43,853 bases of DNA from Treponema sp. (GTDB lineage Bacteria > Spirochaetota > Spirochaetia > Treponematales > Treponemataceae). The stretch lies in the NCBI GenBank assembly GCA_016292805.1, contig JAEDFM010000015.1, positions 1-43,853 on the forward strand. The letters run 5' to 3'. The notes under the pieces were generated by a model. That model was not told the DNA's origin. It worked only from the letters and a program-made list of their open reading frames with translations, and searched no databases. Both the position numbers and the translations under genes were made by a program. This document shows, piece after piece, positions 23,882 through 30,216 of the stretch (positions are counted from its first letter, which is position 1; the number at the start of each line of letters is the position of its first letter).

Positions 23882-24475
23882 TTATTTAGGTAAATCAGCT
23901 CTCTTTGCAACAGTCTTGCTAATAAGACCATATTTAACAGCTTCTTCAGCATCAAGCCAGTAATCTCGTTCTGTATCTTTTGTAACCTGTTCCAAAGAAG
24001 TTCCAGTTTCGTCAGCAATAAGCTTGTTAAGAATTGCACGAGTTTTTTCCATTTCTTTAGCATGGATTTCAATATCTGTTGCAACACCCTGCATTCCGCT
24101 CATTGGCTGGTGAATAAGATAACGGCTGTTTGGAAGACCAATACGCATTTCCTTTGGTACTGCAAGTAAAACCAAAGTTGCTGCCGAAGCAATAAGCCCC
24201 ATACCAATAAGTACAACTGGAGCCTTAATAAAGCGAATCATATCAAAAATAGCAAATCCAGCATCAACATCACCACCAGGTGAATCGATGTACATATAGA
24301 TTGTCTTTTTGTCATCATCTGCTTCAAGAATCAAAAGCTGGCTAACGATTTTTTCTGCCAGGTCCTTGTTAATTTCTCCAGAAAGAATAATCTGTCTTGT
24401 TTTTAAGAATTTTTCCTGTAAAGGATTAGGAGCTTCTGGAGCTTTTTTAGTTTCATCTTCGTTATAAATAATCAT
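23882..24475 (-). CDS. clpP: ATP-dependent Clp protease proteolytic subunit
   Basis: 197 residues, standard size. Forms the tetradecameric peptidase that degrades substrates unfolded by ClpA/C/X. The Ser-His-Asp triad is Ser97 (GLIASAATL), His122 (LIHQP) and Asp171 (DTERDYWLDAEEA). The sequence after the Ser is AATL instead of the more common MGALLL or AALLL, as in secondary ClpP paralogues. The gene has a textbook promoter with +1 on the ATG and heads an operon with UPF0158-GNAT and the RNA-binding protein. Immediately upstream on the same strand (84 bp) is the Bpt-Aat fusion, whose products would be Clp substrates in the N-degron pathway. Confidence 0.96.
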   Translation of the reverse strand: MIIYNEDETKKAPEAPNPLQEKFLKTRQIILSGEINKDLAEKIVSQLLILEADDDKKTIYMYIDSPGGDVDAGFAIFDMIRFIKAPVVLIGMGLIASAATLVLLAVPKEMRIGLPNSRYLIHQPMSGMQGVATDIEIHAKEMEKTRAILNKLIADETGTSLEQVTKDTERDYWLDAEEAVKYGLISKTVAKRADLPK

Positions 24476-24481
24476 AAGTTT

Positions 24482-24510
24482 AATATAATAAAAATACGGC
24501 TAATTGACAA
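24482..24510 (-). promoter_or_regulatory. Promoter of clpP, leaderless
   Basis: Minus-strand TTGTCA (24505-24510), exactly 17 nt, TATATT (24482-24487), then AAACTT and ATG. This is the cleanest leaderless promoter in the window. Confidence 0.75.
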
Positions 24511-24559
24511 TTAAAACCGCTGTTATAATCGCCTTAATATAGAAATTAAATCAATAAAC

Positions 24560-26086
24560 TCAGCCACCAAAAGCAGCCTTACAGTATGCCTTAAGCCGCT
24601 GCAGATATTCTTCCCTAGGAATATTTACCCCGCCATACCGCTTCATATTTTCTGTTTCACACTGACAGTCAATCATTTTTCCACCAGCAGCAAAAAACTC
24701 CCGGGCAAAAAGCACAAAGGCAGACTTAGAACTGTCAGGTTCAATAGTAAACATAGATTCTCCGCAAAAAACGCCACCCAGGTCCACACCGTAAAAGCCC
24801 CCTGCCAGCCGGTCCCCAAGCCAGGCCTCGTAACTGTGGGCAATGCCAGCCTTATGCAGCTTTTTATAAGCCTCCTTTATCATAGGTCCAATCCATGTTC
24901 CATTTTGCCCCGACCTCACTTGTACAGCACAGTTTTCAATCACCTGTTCAAAGGCCCGGTCCTTAGTGTAAGTATAGGGCGTATGTTTTAAGAACTTGTC
25001 TATAGATTTTGAAACATGAAAGTTCTCCGGGAAAATTACAAACCGCTGGGCCGGACACTGCCACACAACCGGCTCCCCTTCATCTTCATTAAACCATGGA
25101 AAAATCCCCTGCAAATAAGCCGAGTACAAAAAATCCTGATCAATATCACCGGTTATAAAACAAATATCCTCATACTCCGGCATATAACTTCCAGCAGGAG
25201 GTAAATCAATGTAAGTATAAGTATTATGAGGGGAATGATTTCCCCTGGCTCCAGCCGCCTTCGCGTCTTCCGCCACCCCTTCCAGCGGGGGTGTGTCCCC
25301 CGCAACGCCCCCAGCGTCCCCTGGAACCCATTTACCATCCACAAATAATTCATAAGGCCTGTAGTTAGCTTTGTAATTCATTTTTTTGCAGTCAGATAAA
25401 TACAACCCCAAATAATAGTAAGGAATTTCCAGTTCCATACACAAAGCAATTTCCTGCAGCACACTGAACACACCAAGGCTTCGCTTACGAACAGAGTCAC
25501 TGGTATCGTAATAAAAATAATTTGAACACAGGCCTGTAATCTTGCCGTCTGCTTCAGTCGTAATATCCAGAATGGCAACACCTATCAGCTTACCGTCCAG
25601 TCGGTATTCCATATTCCACACACCAGGATACCCGGAATTCATCTGAGTAAGCATTTCCCGGGCTTCGTCCATTGTTTTTTTAGGTTCGCCAGCAGCTTTA
25701 TTATGGAAGTAATCATATTCACGAAATATAAAAACTTTTTCGTCAGTTAAAGCTTCCAAAGGATTTTTTACAAGAGTAACTTCCATATCCTGATTTTTGT
25801 TCCACACATGCCTCTGACTTTTAGAAGCTTCAAATGAAGTCACAGGGATTCGTATAGCATGACACTGGTTGCAATTGTGGCACTTATGAAGATAAAACTG
25901 ATTATTAAAACGGCAGTATCCTGCTTCTTTAAAATCAGCGTAGATTCTGGTCATAGGCAGTAGATTTTCAGTCTGCTTTTCAATCCAGGGTACAAGGGTG
26001 TAAAGCTGGGTGCAGGCTTTATCCTTAAAATATCCGCATCTGCCAGAAACCTTCATTAAAGGTAAAAAATCCACAATATTTGGCAT
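24560..26086 (-). CDS. Fusion of bacterial arginyl-type transferase (Bpt/Ate) and leucyl/phenylalanyl-tRNA-protein transferase (Aat)
   Basis: 508 residues with two complete N-degron aminoacyltransferases in one chain. Residues about 1-254 are Bpt/Ate-like: CGYFKDKACTQLYTL, then the Cys cluster HKCHNCNQCHAIRIP and SQRHVWNKN, and a GNAT-like half ending KANYRPYELF. Residues about 300-508 are Aat: YLQGIFPWFNEDEGEPVVWQCPAQRFVIFP, TWIGPMIKEAYKKLHKAGIAHSYEAW, GGFYGVDLGGVFCGESMF. Family enzymes transfer Leu or Phe (from Asp/Glu N-termini for Bpt; Arg/Lys for Aat) and thereby mark proteins for ClpS/ClpAP. The linker, about residues 256-287, is encoded by a dispersed palindromic repeat. A TAAAAT box lies 6 nt before the ATG. 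clpP is next downstream. Confidence 0.92.
   Translation of the reverse strand: MPNIVDFLPLMKVSGRCGYFKDKACTQLYTLVPWIEKQTENLLPMTRIYADFKEAGYCRFNNQFYLHKCHNCNQCHAIRIPVTSFEASKSQRHVWNKNQDMEVTLVKNPLEALTDEKVFIFREYDYFHNKAAGEPKKTMDEAREMLTQMNSGYPGVWNMEYRLDGKLIGVAILDITTEADGKITGLCSNYFYYDTSDSVRKRSLGVFSVLQEIALCMELEIPYYYLGLYLSDCKKMNYKANYRPYELFVDGKWVPGDAGGVAGDTPPLEGVAEDAKAAGARGNHSPHNTYTYIDLPPAGSYMPEYEDICFITGDIDQDFLYSAYLQGIFPWFNEDEGEPVVWQCPAQRFVIFPENFHVSKSIDKFLKHTPYTYTKDRAFEQVIENCAVQVRSGQNGTWIGPMIKEAYKKLHKAGIAHSYEAWLGDRLAGGFYGVDLGGVFCGESMFTIEPDSSKSAFVLFAREFFAAGGKMIDCQCETENMKRYGGVNIPREEYLQRLKAYCKAAFGG
25228..25318 (+). repeat. Dispersed GC-rich palindromic repeat (copy 3) inside the coding sequence of the Bpt-Aat fusion
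   Basis: Plus-strand blocks GAGGGGAA, TTTCCCCTGGCTCCAGCC, GCGTCTTCCGCCACCCCTTC, GCGGGGGTGTGTCCCCC and CGCAACGCCC match the elements at 2321-2399 and 7249-7366. It is much richer in GC than the surrounding gene and is read in frame on the minus strand as a Gly/Ala-rich linker (DAGGVAGDTPPLEG, AEDAKAAGARG). The similarity is by eye. Confidence 0.7.
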
Positions 26087-26092
26087 AAATGC

Positions 26093-26101
26093 ATTTTAAC
26101 A
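26093..26101 (-). promoter_or_regulatory. Extended -10 of the Bpt-Aat gene, leaderless start
   Basis: Minus-strand TGT-TAAAAT is followed by GCATTT and the ATG at 26086. There is no Shine-Dalgarno. Confidence 0.55.
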
Positions 26102-26130
26102 TATCCTGGCCTGGATTACTAATGAAAGGT

Positions 26131-26172
26131 GAAGCATAGAAATCACACCTTCCCTCATTTTTCTATGGCTTC
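26131..26172. promoter_or_regulatory. Inverted repeat in the divergent Bpt-Aat/GH27 promoter region
   Basis: GAAGCATAGAAA (26131-26142) and TTTCTATGGCTTC (26160-26172) are inverted copies with one extra base, spaced 17 nt apart, 30-85 bp upstream of both start codons. It could be an operator for the sugar-hydrolase gene; no regulator gene is adjacent. Downstream, TAAAAT (26213-26218) and AGGAG (26231-26235) serve GH27. Confidence 0.35.
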
Positions 26173-26246
26173 CCCCCAAAAAAACAATTTTCCTTTAATT
26201 CCTTTTTCATGCTAAAATATACACACTTTCAGGAGTCATTTCATTT

Positions 26247-27581
26247 ATGGAAAACTATTACAATAAAAATGATGTAGCACCAGTTCCTCCAATGGGTTGG
26301 AACAGCTACGACTATTACAACACACTGGTAAACGAAGAACAGGTTCGTGCCAATGCAGAATACATGGCTAAAAATCTTAAAGACCACGGCTGGGAATATG
26401 TAGTTATAGATATTCAGTGGTCAGACCCAGATGCAGGAAAACGCAACGCAGAAGGCATTCAGTACATTCCATTCAGCCGTTTTAATGTAGATGAATATTC
26501 ACGTCAGATTCCAGCCGTAAACCGCTTTCCTTCTGCTGCAAACGGTGCAGGCTTTAAACCTCTGGCAGATTACATCCACTCCCTTGGACTTAAATTTGGT
26601 ATTCACATTATGCGTGGTATTCCTCGTTTTGCAGCCCACGACCACATGGCAATTAAAACCCATGACGGTTCAAAAGTAACTGCAGACATGATTGCAAATC
26701 CATATTCATGGTGCCGATGGAACCCAGATATGTACGGTGTAGATGCATCTAAACCTTACGCGCAGGATTATTACGATTCAATTTTTGAGCTTTATGCTCA
26801 GTGGGGCGTTGATTATGTAAAGGTTGATGATATCTGTAATACAAACGCTTACCCGGCAAATCCATATTCAGCAGAAAAAGAAATTGAAATGATAGCCCAC
26901 GCAATTGAAAACTGTGGCCGCAAAATGGTACTTTCCCTTTCTCCAGGGCCAGCAGTTATAGAAAAAGCACATCACTATAAAAACTACGCTAATATGTGGC
27001 GAATTACAGATGACTTCTGGGATGACTGGAAATATCTTAAGGCTATGTTTGAACGCTGCGAAGTATGGCAGACACATGTAGGCGAAGGCAACTGGCCAGA
27101 CTGCGATATGCTTCCAATGAACAAGCTTGGTTACGGTTGGGCACCTGCAGAGGCAGAACACAAAGGCTGGATGTGTAAGTTTACAAAAGATGAAACAAAA
27201 ACAATGCTTACATTGTGGAACATTTTCCGGGCCCCATTAATGCTTGGAACAGACCTTCCTCAGCTGGATGATTACAACTTAAGCCTTATTACAAATGACG
27301 AAATTATTGCCATGAACAAAAATCCAAACCAGGCTTACCAGTCTACACCAACCTGCACCGAAGATATTGTATCCTGGGTAAATGAATGTGCCGATGGAAA
27401 ATCTTACTACGAATGTTACTTTAATCTGAGTGAAAAAGAGCAGACAGTACAAATGAATCTGGAAACAGGCAAAGCTTCAAACATCCGGGAACTTTGGGAA
27501 CATAAAGATTACGGCAAAAAAGCAGAGTTTGTAATTCCACCACACGGTTGTGTTGCGTTGAAGGTAAGTATTGAATTGTAG
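26247..27581 (+). CDS. Alpha-galactosidase-like glycoside hydrolase, family GH27
   Basis: 444 residues, no signal peptide, so it acts on imported oligosaccharides in the cytoplasm. An (alpha/beta)8 barrel begins at PPMGWNSYDYYN (13-26), the usual GH27 start MGWNSW with Tyr for Trp. The nucleophile is Asp194 in YVKVDDICN and the acid/base is probably in WRITDDFWDDW (around 250). The C-terminal 90 residues form the beta-sandwich domain. Family members release alpha-galactose, alpha-N-acetylgalactosamine or beta-L-arabinopyranose; galactose is likeliest given galK in the window, but substrate is not decided by sequence. AGGAG lies 11 nt before the ATG. Confidence 0.9.
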   Translation: MENYYNKNDVAPVPPMGWNSYDYYNTLVNEEQVRANAEYMAKNLKDHGWEYVVIDIQWSDPDAGKRNAEGIQYIPFSRFNVDEYSRQIPAVNRFPSAANGAGFKPLADYIHSLGLKFGIHIMRGIPRFAAHDHMAIKTHDGSKVTADMIANPYSWCRWNPDMYGVDASKPYAQDYYDSIFELYAQWGVDYVKVDDICNTNAYPANPYSAEKEIEMIAHAIENCGRKMVLSLSPGPAVIEKAHHYKNYANMWRITDDFWDDWKYLKAMFERCEVWQTHVGEGNWPDCDMLPMNKLGYGWAPAEAEHKGWMCKFTKDETKTMLTLWNIFRAPLMLGTDLPQLDDYNLSLITNDEIIAMNKNPNQAYQSTPTCTEDIVSWVNECADGKSYYECYFNLSEKEQTVQMNLETGKASNIRELWEHKDYGKKAEFVIPPHGCVALKVSIEL

Positions 27582-27603
27582 GAGATGTCAGTCTTAAAAG
27601 AAT

Positions 27604-27748
27604 AGTCGTCAGTCATCAGTCTTCAGTCTTCAGAAATTGTAGATGAAAGATGATTGTATGTAAGGGGAAACTGTTTGTATAAGTTAATCAAGCGGCTTCC
27701 CTTTTTTCTTTGCCTTTTCACACACACCTCTACTGATGACTGACGACT
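27604..27748. repeat. 17-bp perfect inverted repeat pair between GH27 and the PurF homologue
   Basis: AGTCGTCAGTCATCAGT at 27604-27620 is the exact inverse of 27732-27748, separated by 111 bp. Neighbouring GTCTTCAGTCTTCAG adds short direct repeats. Between the arms lie GGGGAA and TTCCCTTTTTTC, which could form a weak terminator for GH27 with a long loop. Confidence 0.6.
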
Positions 27749-27828
27749 GATGACTTCCCTCCCCCACTTCAAAAAACTCTCAAAAATCATTATACTTCCT
27801 CTATTCAATTAACATTCTGGAGGCCTAC

Positions 27829-29244
27829 ATGGGTGGCATTTTTGGTGTTGCGTCTAAAAATGACTGTTCTTTAGATTTATTTTTTGGTGTAGATTATCAT
27901 TCGCACTTGGGAACAAGACGTGGTGGTATTGCAGTTGTAAATGCTGAAGGTAAAATTCAGCGTGTAATTCACAACATTCAGAATTCGCCTTTTAGAACTA
28001 AGTTCGAAAACGACATGGAAGACCTTAAGGGTAACATTGGTATTGGTTGTATTTCTGACTTTGAACCACAGCCTTTAACTGTTCAGTCTCATTTGGGTAG
28101 CTTTGCAGTTACTACTGTTGGTATTGCAACTAACAAGGATGAACTTGTAGAAGAAATCTTAAAAGACGGACACACTCACTTTTTGGAAATGAGCGGTGGC
28201 GAAATTAATCAGACTGAATTGATTATTGCTCTAATTAACAAAAAGGATTCAATTCTTGAAGGTATTAAATATGTTCAGAAAGTTGTAAAAGGTTCTATGT
28301 CTATGTTGATTTTGACAAAAGACGGAATCTACTGTGCCCGCGATAAGCTTGGCCGTACTCCTATTCAGATTGGTAAAAAAGATGGTGCATACTGTGCTTC
28401 TTTTGAAAACTTTGCTTACCACAACTTAGGCTACACTGACTGCTACGAACTTGGACCTGCAGAAATTGTTTTCATGACTGCTGAGGGAATCAAGACCTTG
28501 CAGGAACGTGGCAAAAAAATGAAAATTTGTACCTTTCTTTGGATTTACTACGGTTACCCAACTGCAACTTACGAAGGTGTAAATGTTGAAGCAATGCGCT
28601 ACAACTGCGGTAAATATCTTGCTATGCGTGATAAGGGTTCTGTTCAGCCAGATGCTGTTGCAGGTGTTCCAGACTCTGGTACTGCCCACGCTGTAGGTTA
28701 TGCCAACGAATCTGGTATTCCATTTACACGTCCATTCATTAAATACACACCAACATGGCCTCGTTCATTTATGCCAACAAATCAGGAACAGAGAAACCTT
28801 ATTGCTCACATGAAGCTTATTCCTGTAAAGCAGCTTATTAGTGGCCGTAAAATTCTTTTGATTGATGACTCAATTGTACGTGGTACACAGCTTCGCGAAA
28901 CTACAGACTTCCTTTACCAGAGTGGTGCTAAAGAAGTTCACATCCGCCCAGCCTGTCCTCCACTTGTTTATGGCTGTAAATACTTGAACTTCAGCCGTTC
29001 TAAATCTGAAATGGATTTGATTACAAGACGAGTTATTAAACAGTTTGAAGGCGACAATGTAAGCGACGAAGTTTTACAGAAATACTGTGATCCAGATTCT
29101 CCAGAATATGCAAAAATGGTAGAAGAAATCCGCAAGCAGCTACACTTTACAAGCTTACGCTTCCACCGTTTAGACGATATGTTAGACAGCACCGGCCTAC
29201 CACACGACTGTCTTTGCACCTACTGCTGGAATGGGCAAGAATAG
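27829..29244 (+). CDS. PurF-like amidophosphoribosyltransferase lacking the N-terminal catalytic Cys
   Basis: 471 residues. Canonical PurF starts MCGIxG, and the Cys becomes the glutaminase nucleophile after Met removal. Here the start is MGGIFGVASKND, so that residue is Gly. The rest of the Ntn domain is kept (HLGTRRGGIAV, ARDKLGRTPIQIG) and so is the PRPP-binding loop ILLIDDSIVRGTQLRE. From memory, a conserved subfamily with the MGG start and a C-terminal CxxC (CLCTYCWNG here) occurs in Bacteroidetes and spirochaetes. It may use ammonia or a partner glutaminase, or have another role. The start is well supported: GGAGG lies just upstream, preceded by TATACT, and there is no in-frame Met or Cys alternative. 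Confidence 0.88.
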   Translation: MGGIFGVASKNDCSLDLFFGVDYHSHLGTRRGGIAVVNAEGKIQRVIHNIQNSPFRTKFENDMEDLKGNIGIGCISDFEPQPLTVQSHLGSFAVTTVGIATNKDELVEEILKDGHTHFLEMSGGEINQTELIIALINKKDSILEGIKYVQKVVKGSMSMLILTKDGIYCARDKLGRTPIQIGKKDGAYCASFENFAYHNLGYTDCYELGPAEIVFMTAEGIKTLQERGKKMKICTFLWIYYGYPTATYEGVNVEAMRYNCGKYLAMRDKGSVQPDAVAGVPDSGTAHAVGYANESGIPFTRPFIKYTPTWPRSFMPTNQEQRNLIAHMKLIPVKQLISGRKILLIDDSIVRGTQLRETTDFLYQSGAKEVHIRPACPPLVYGCKYLNFSRSKSEMDLITRRVIKQFEGDNVSDEVLQKYCDPDSPEYAKMVEEIRKQLHFTSLRFHRLDDMLDSTGLPHDCLCTYCWNGQE

Positions 29245-29246
29245 AG

Positions 29247-29286
29247 GAAGCGTTAAAAATAAATGCGATAGCATTTATTTAGCTTC
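29247..29286 (+). repeat. Bulged hairpin of the GTTAAAA family (copy 2)
   Basis: GAAGC-GTTAAAAATAAATGC pairs with GCATTTATTTA-GCTTC around a GATA loop, with GT unpaired between stems. It begins 3 nt after the PurF-like stop codon and is followed by a 32-nt conserved box (29297-29328). Confidence 0.7.
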
Positions 29287-29296
29287 ATCAAGAAAG

Positions 29297-29328
29297 CGAC
29301 AGGGCCGAGATTTATCGAGGCAAGAATA
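29297..29328 (+). repeat. Conserved 32-nt box, copy 1
   Basis: The box reads CGACAGGGCCGAGATT, then TATCGAGGCAAGAATA, and differs at only four positions from 29451-29482. It ends in an SD-like GAGG 8 nt before its last base. Confidence 0.65.
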
Positions 29329-29330
29329 GC

Positions 29331-29375
29331 AAATGCGTTAAAAAAAACAGTCCAGTGGACTGTTTTTTAGCATTT
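29331..29375 (+). repeat. Bulged hairpin of the GTTAAAA family (copy 3)
   Basis: AAATGC-GTTAAAAAAAACAGTCC pairs with GGACTGTTTTTTA-GCATTT; the GT is again unpaired. The stem sequences are unrelated to copy 2 although pairing is complete. Confidence 0.7.
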
Positions 29376-29399
29376 ACGCTCGTTCGCCCCGTGAATAGA

Positions 29400-29441
29400 A
29401 GAACCGTTAAAAAGCAAGCCGTCAGGGTTGCTTTAGGTTCT
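29400..29441 (+). repeat. Bulged hairpin of the GTTAAAA family (copy 4)
   Basis: AGAACC-GTTAAAAAGCAAGCC pairs with GGGTTGCTTTA-GGTTCT, with a GTCA loop and the usual GT bulge. It is followed 9 nt later by the second conserved box. Confidence 0.65.
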
Positions 29442-29450
29442 ACAAAAAAC

Positions 29451-29482
29451 CGACAGGACCGAGATTAATCGAGGTAAGAATA
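29451..29482 (+). repeat. Conserved 32-nt box, copy 2, supplying the YugP ribosome-binding site
   Basis: CGACAGGACCGAGATT, then AATCGAGGTAAGAATA, followed directly by the ATG at 29483. The GAGG within the repeat is the only Shine-Dalgarno for the peptidase gene, so a repeat forms its translation start region. Confidence 0.65.
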
Positions 29483-30208
29483 ATGTACTACGACTACACA
29501 TACCTGATTTTTGTTTTACCGGCAGTTTTGCTTAGCCTTTGGGCTTCTGCCATGGTAAAAAGCAGATTTGCCAGATATGACAAAGTAAAATGCAAACGCA
29601 ATATTACTGGAGCTCAGGCAGCTCAATATCTGCTTAATGTAAATGGAATTGATGATGTAAGAATTGCCCATATTCCTGGAAATCTTACAGATAACTATAA
29701 TCCTCAGACTAAGGTTTTAAGTTTAAGCGACTCCACTATCAACAGCACATCTATTGCGGCAATTGGAGTTGCGGCACATGAAACTGGCCACGCCATTCAG
29801 CATGCAAAAAACTACAAGCCATTAGGTCTGCGCCGCACTCTGGTGCCTGTTGCAAATATTGGTTCCCGCTTTGGCCCAATGATGGTTATTCTTGGAGTTA
29901 TTGCTGGAGCAGCTGCAAAGGCTTCTTTGTGGAGTGAACTTGGACTTTATGTGGCTTATGCTGGAATTGCTTTGTTCAGCCTTTCAGTTTTGTTCTATCT
30001 TGTTACACTGCCAGTTGAATTCAATGCATCAAACAGAGCACTTAAGATTCTTGCTAAAGCAAATGTAATGGACAAGGATGAATTAAAGGGCACAAAAAAA
30101 GTGCTGGGAGCAGCCGCAATGACTTACGTTGCTTCAGCACTTACTGCAATAGGCTCACTACTACGACTGCTGTTTATTCTTAATAGCAACAACAGACGCA
30201 GAAGATAG
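29483..30208 (+). CDS. YugP-type zinc metallopeptidase (membrane-associated)
   Basis: 241 residues. N-terminal membrane segment (YTYLIFVLPAVLLSLWASAMV), a soluble part with the zinc motif HETGH in GVAAHETGHAIQHAKNY (residues about 97-101), then two or three further hydrophobic segments (MVILGVIAGAAAKASL, LYVAYAGIALFSLSVLFYLVTLPVEFNAS). The VEFNASNRAL stretch after the last helix is characteristic of this family. Family function is not well defined; a membrane-embedded quality-control protease is the usual suggestion. The start follows a repeat-derived GAGG site. Confidence 0.9.
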   Translation: MYYDYTYLIFVLPAVLLSLWASAMVKSRFARYDKVKCKRNITGAQAAQYLLNVNGIDDVRIAHIPGNLTDNYNPQTKVLSLSDSTINSTSIAAIGVAAHETGHAIQHAKNYKPLGLRRTLVPVANIGSRFGPMMVILGVIAGAAAKASLWSELGLYVAYAGIALFSLSVLFYLVTLPVEFNASNRALKILAKANVMDKDELKGTKKVLGAAAMTYVASALTAIGSLLRLLFILNSNNRRRR

Positions 30209-30216
30209 CTAATAAT

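Noticed and set aside
24505..24529. Plus-strand TTGACA ... TATAAT antisense to the Bpt-Aat 3' end
   Set aside because: Spacing of only 14 nt and no gene or stable RNA downstream; the same bases form the clpP -35 on the other strand.
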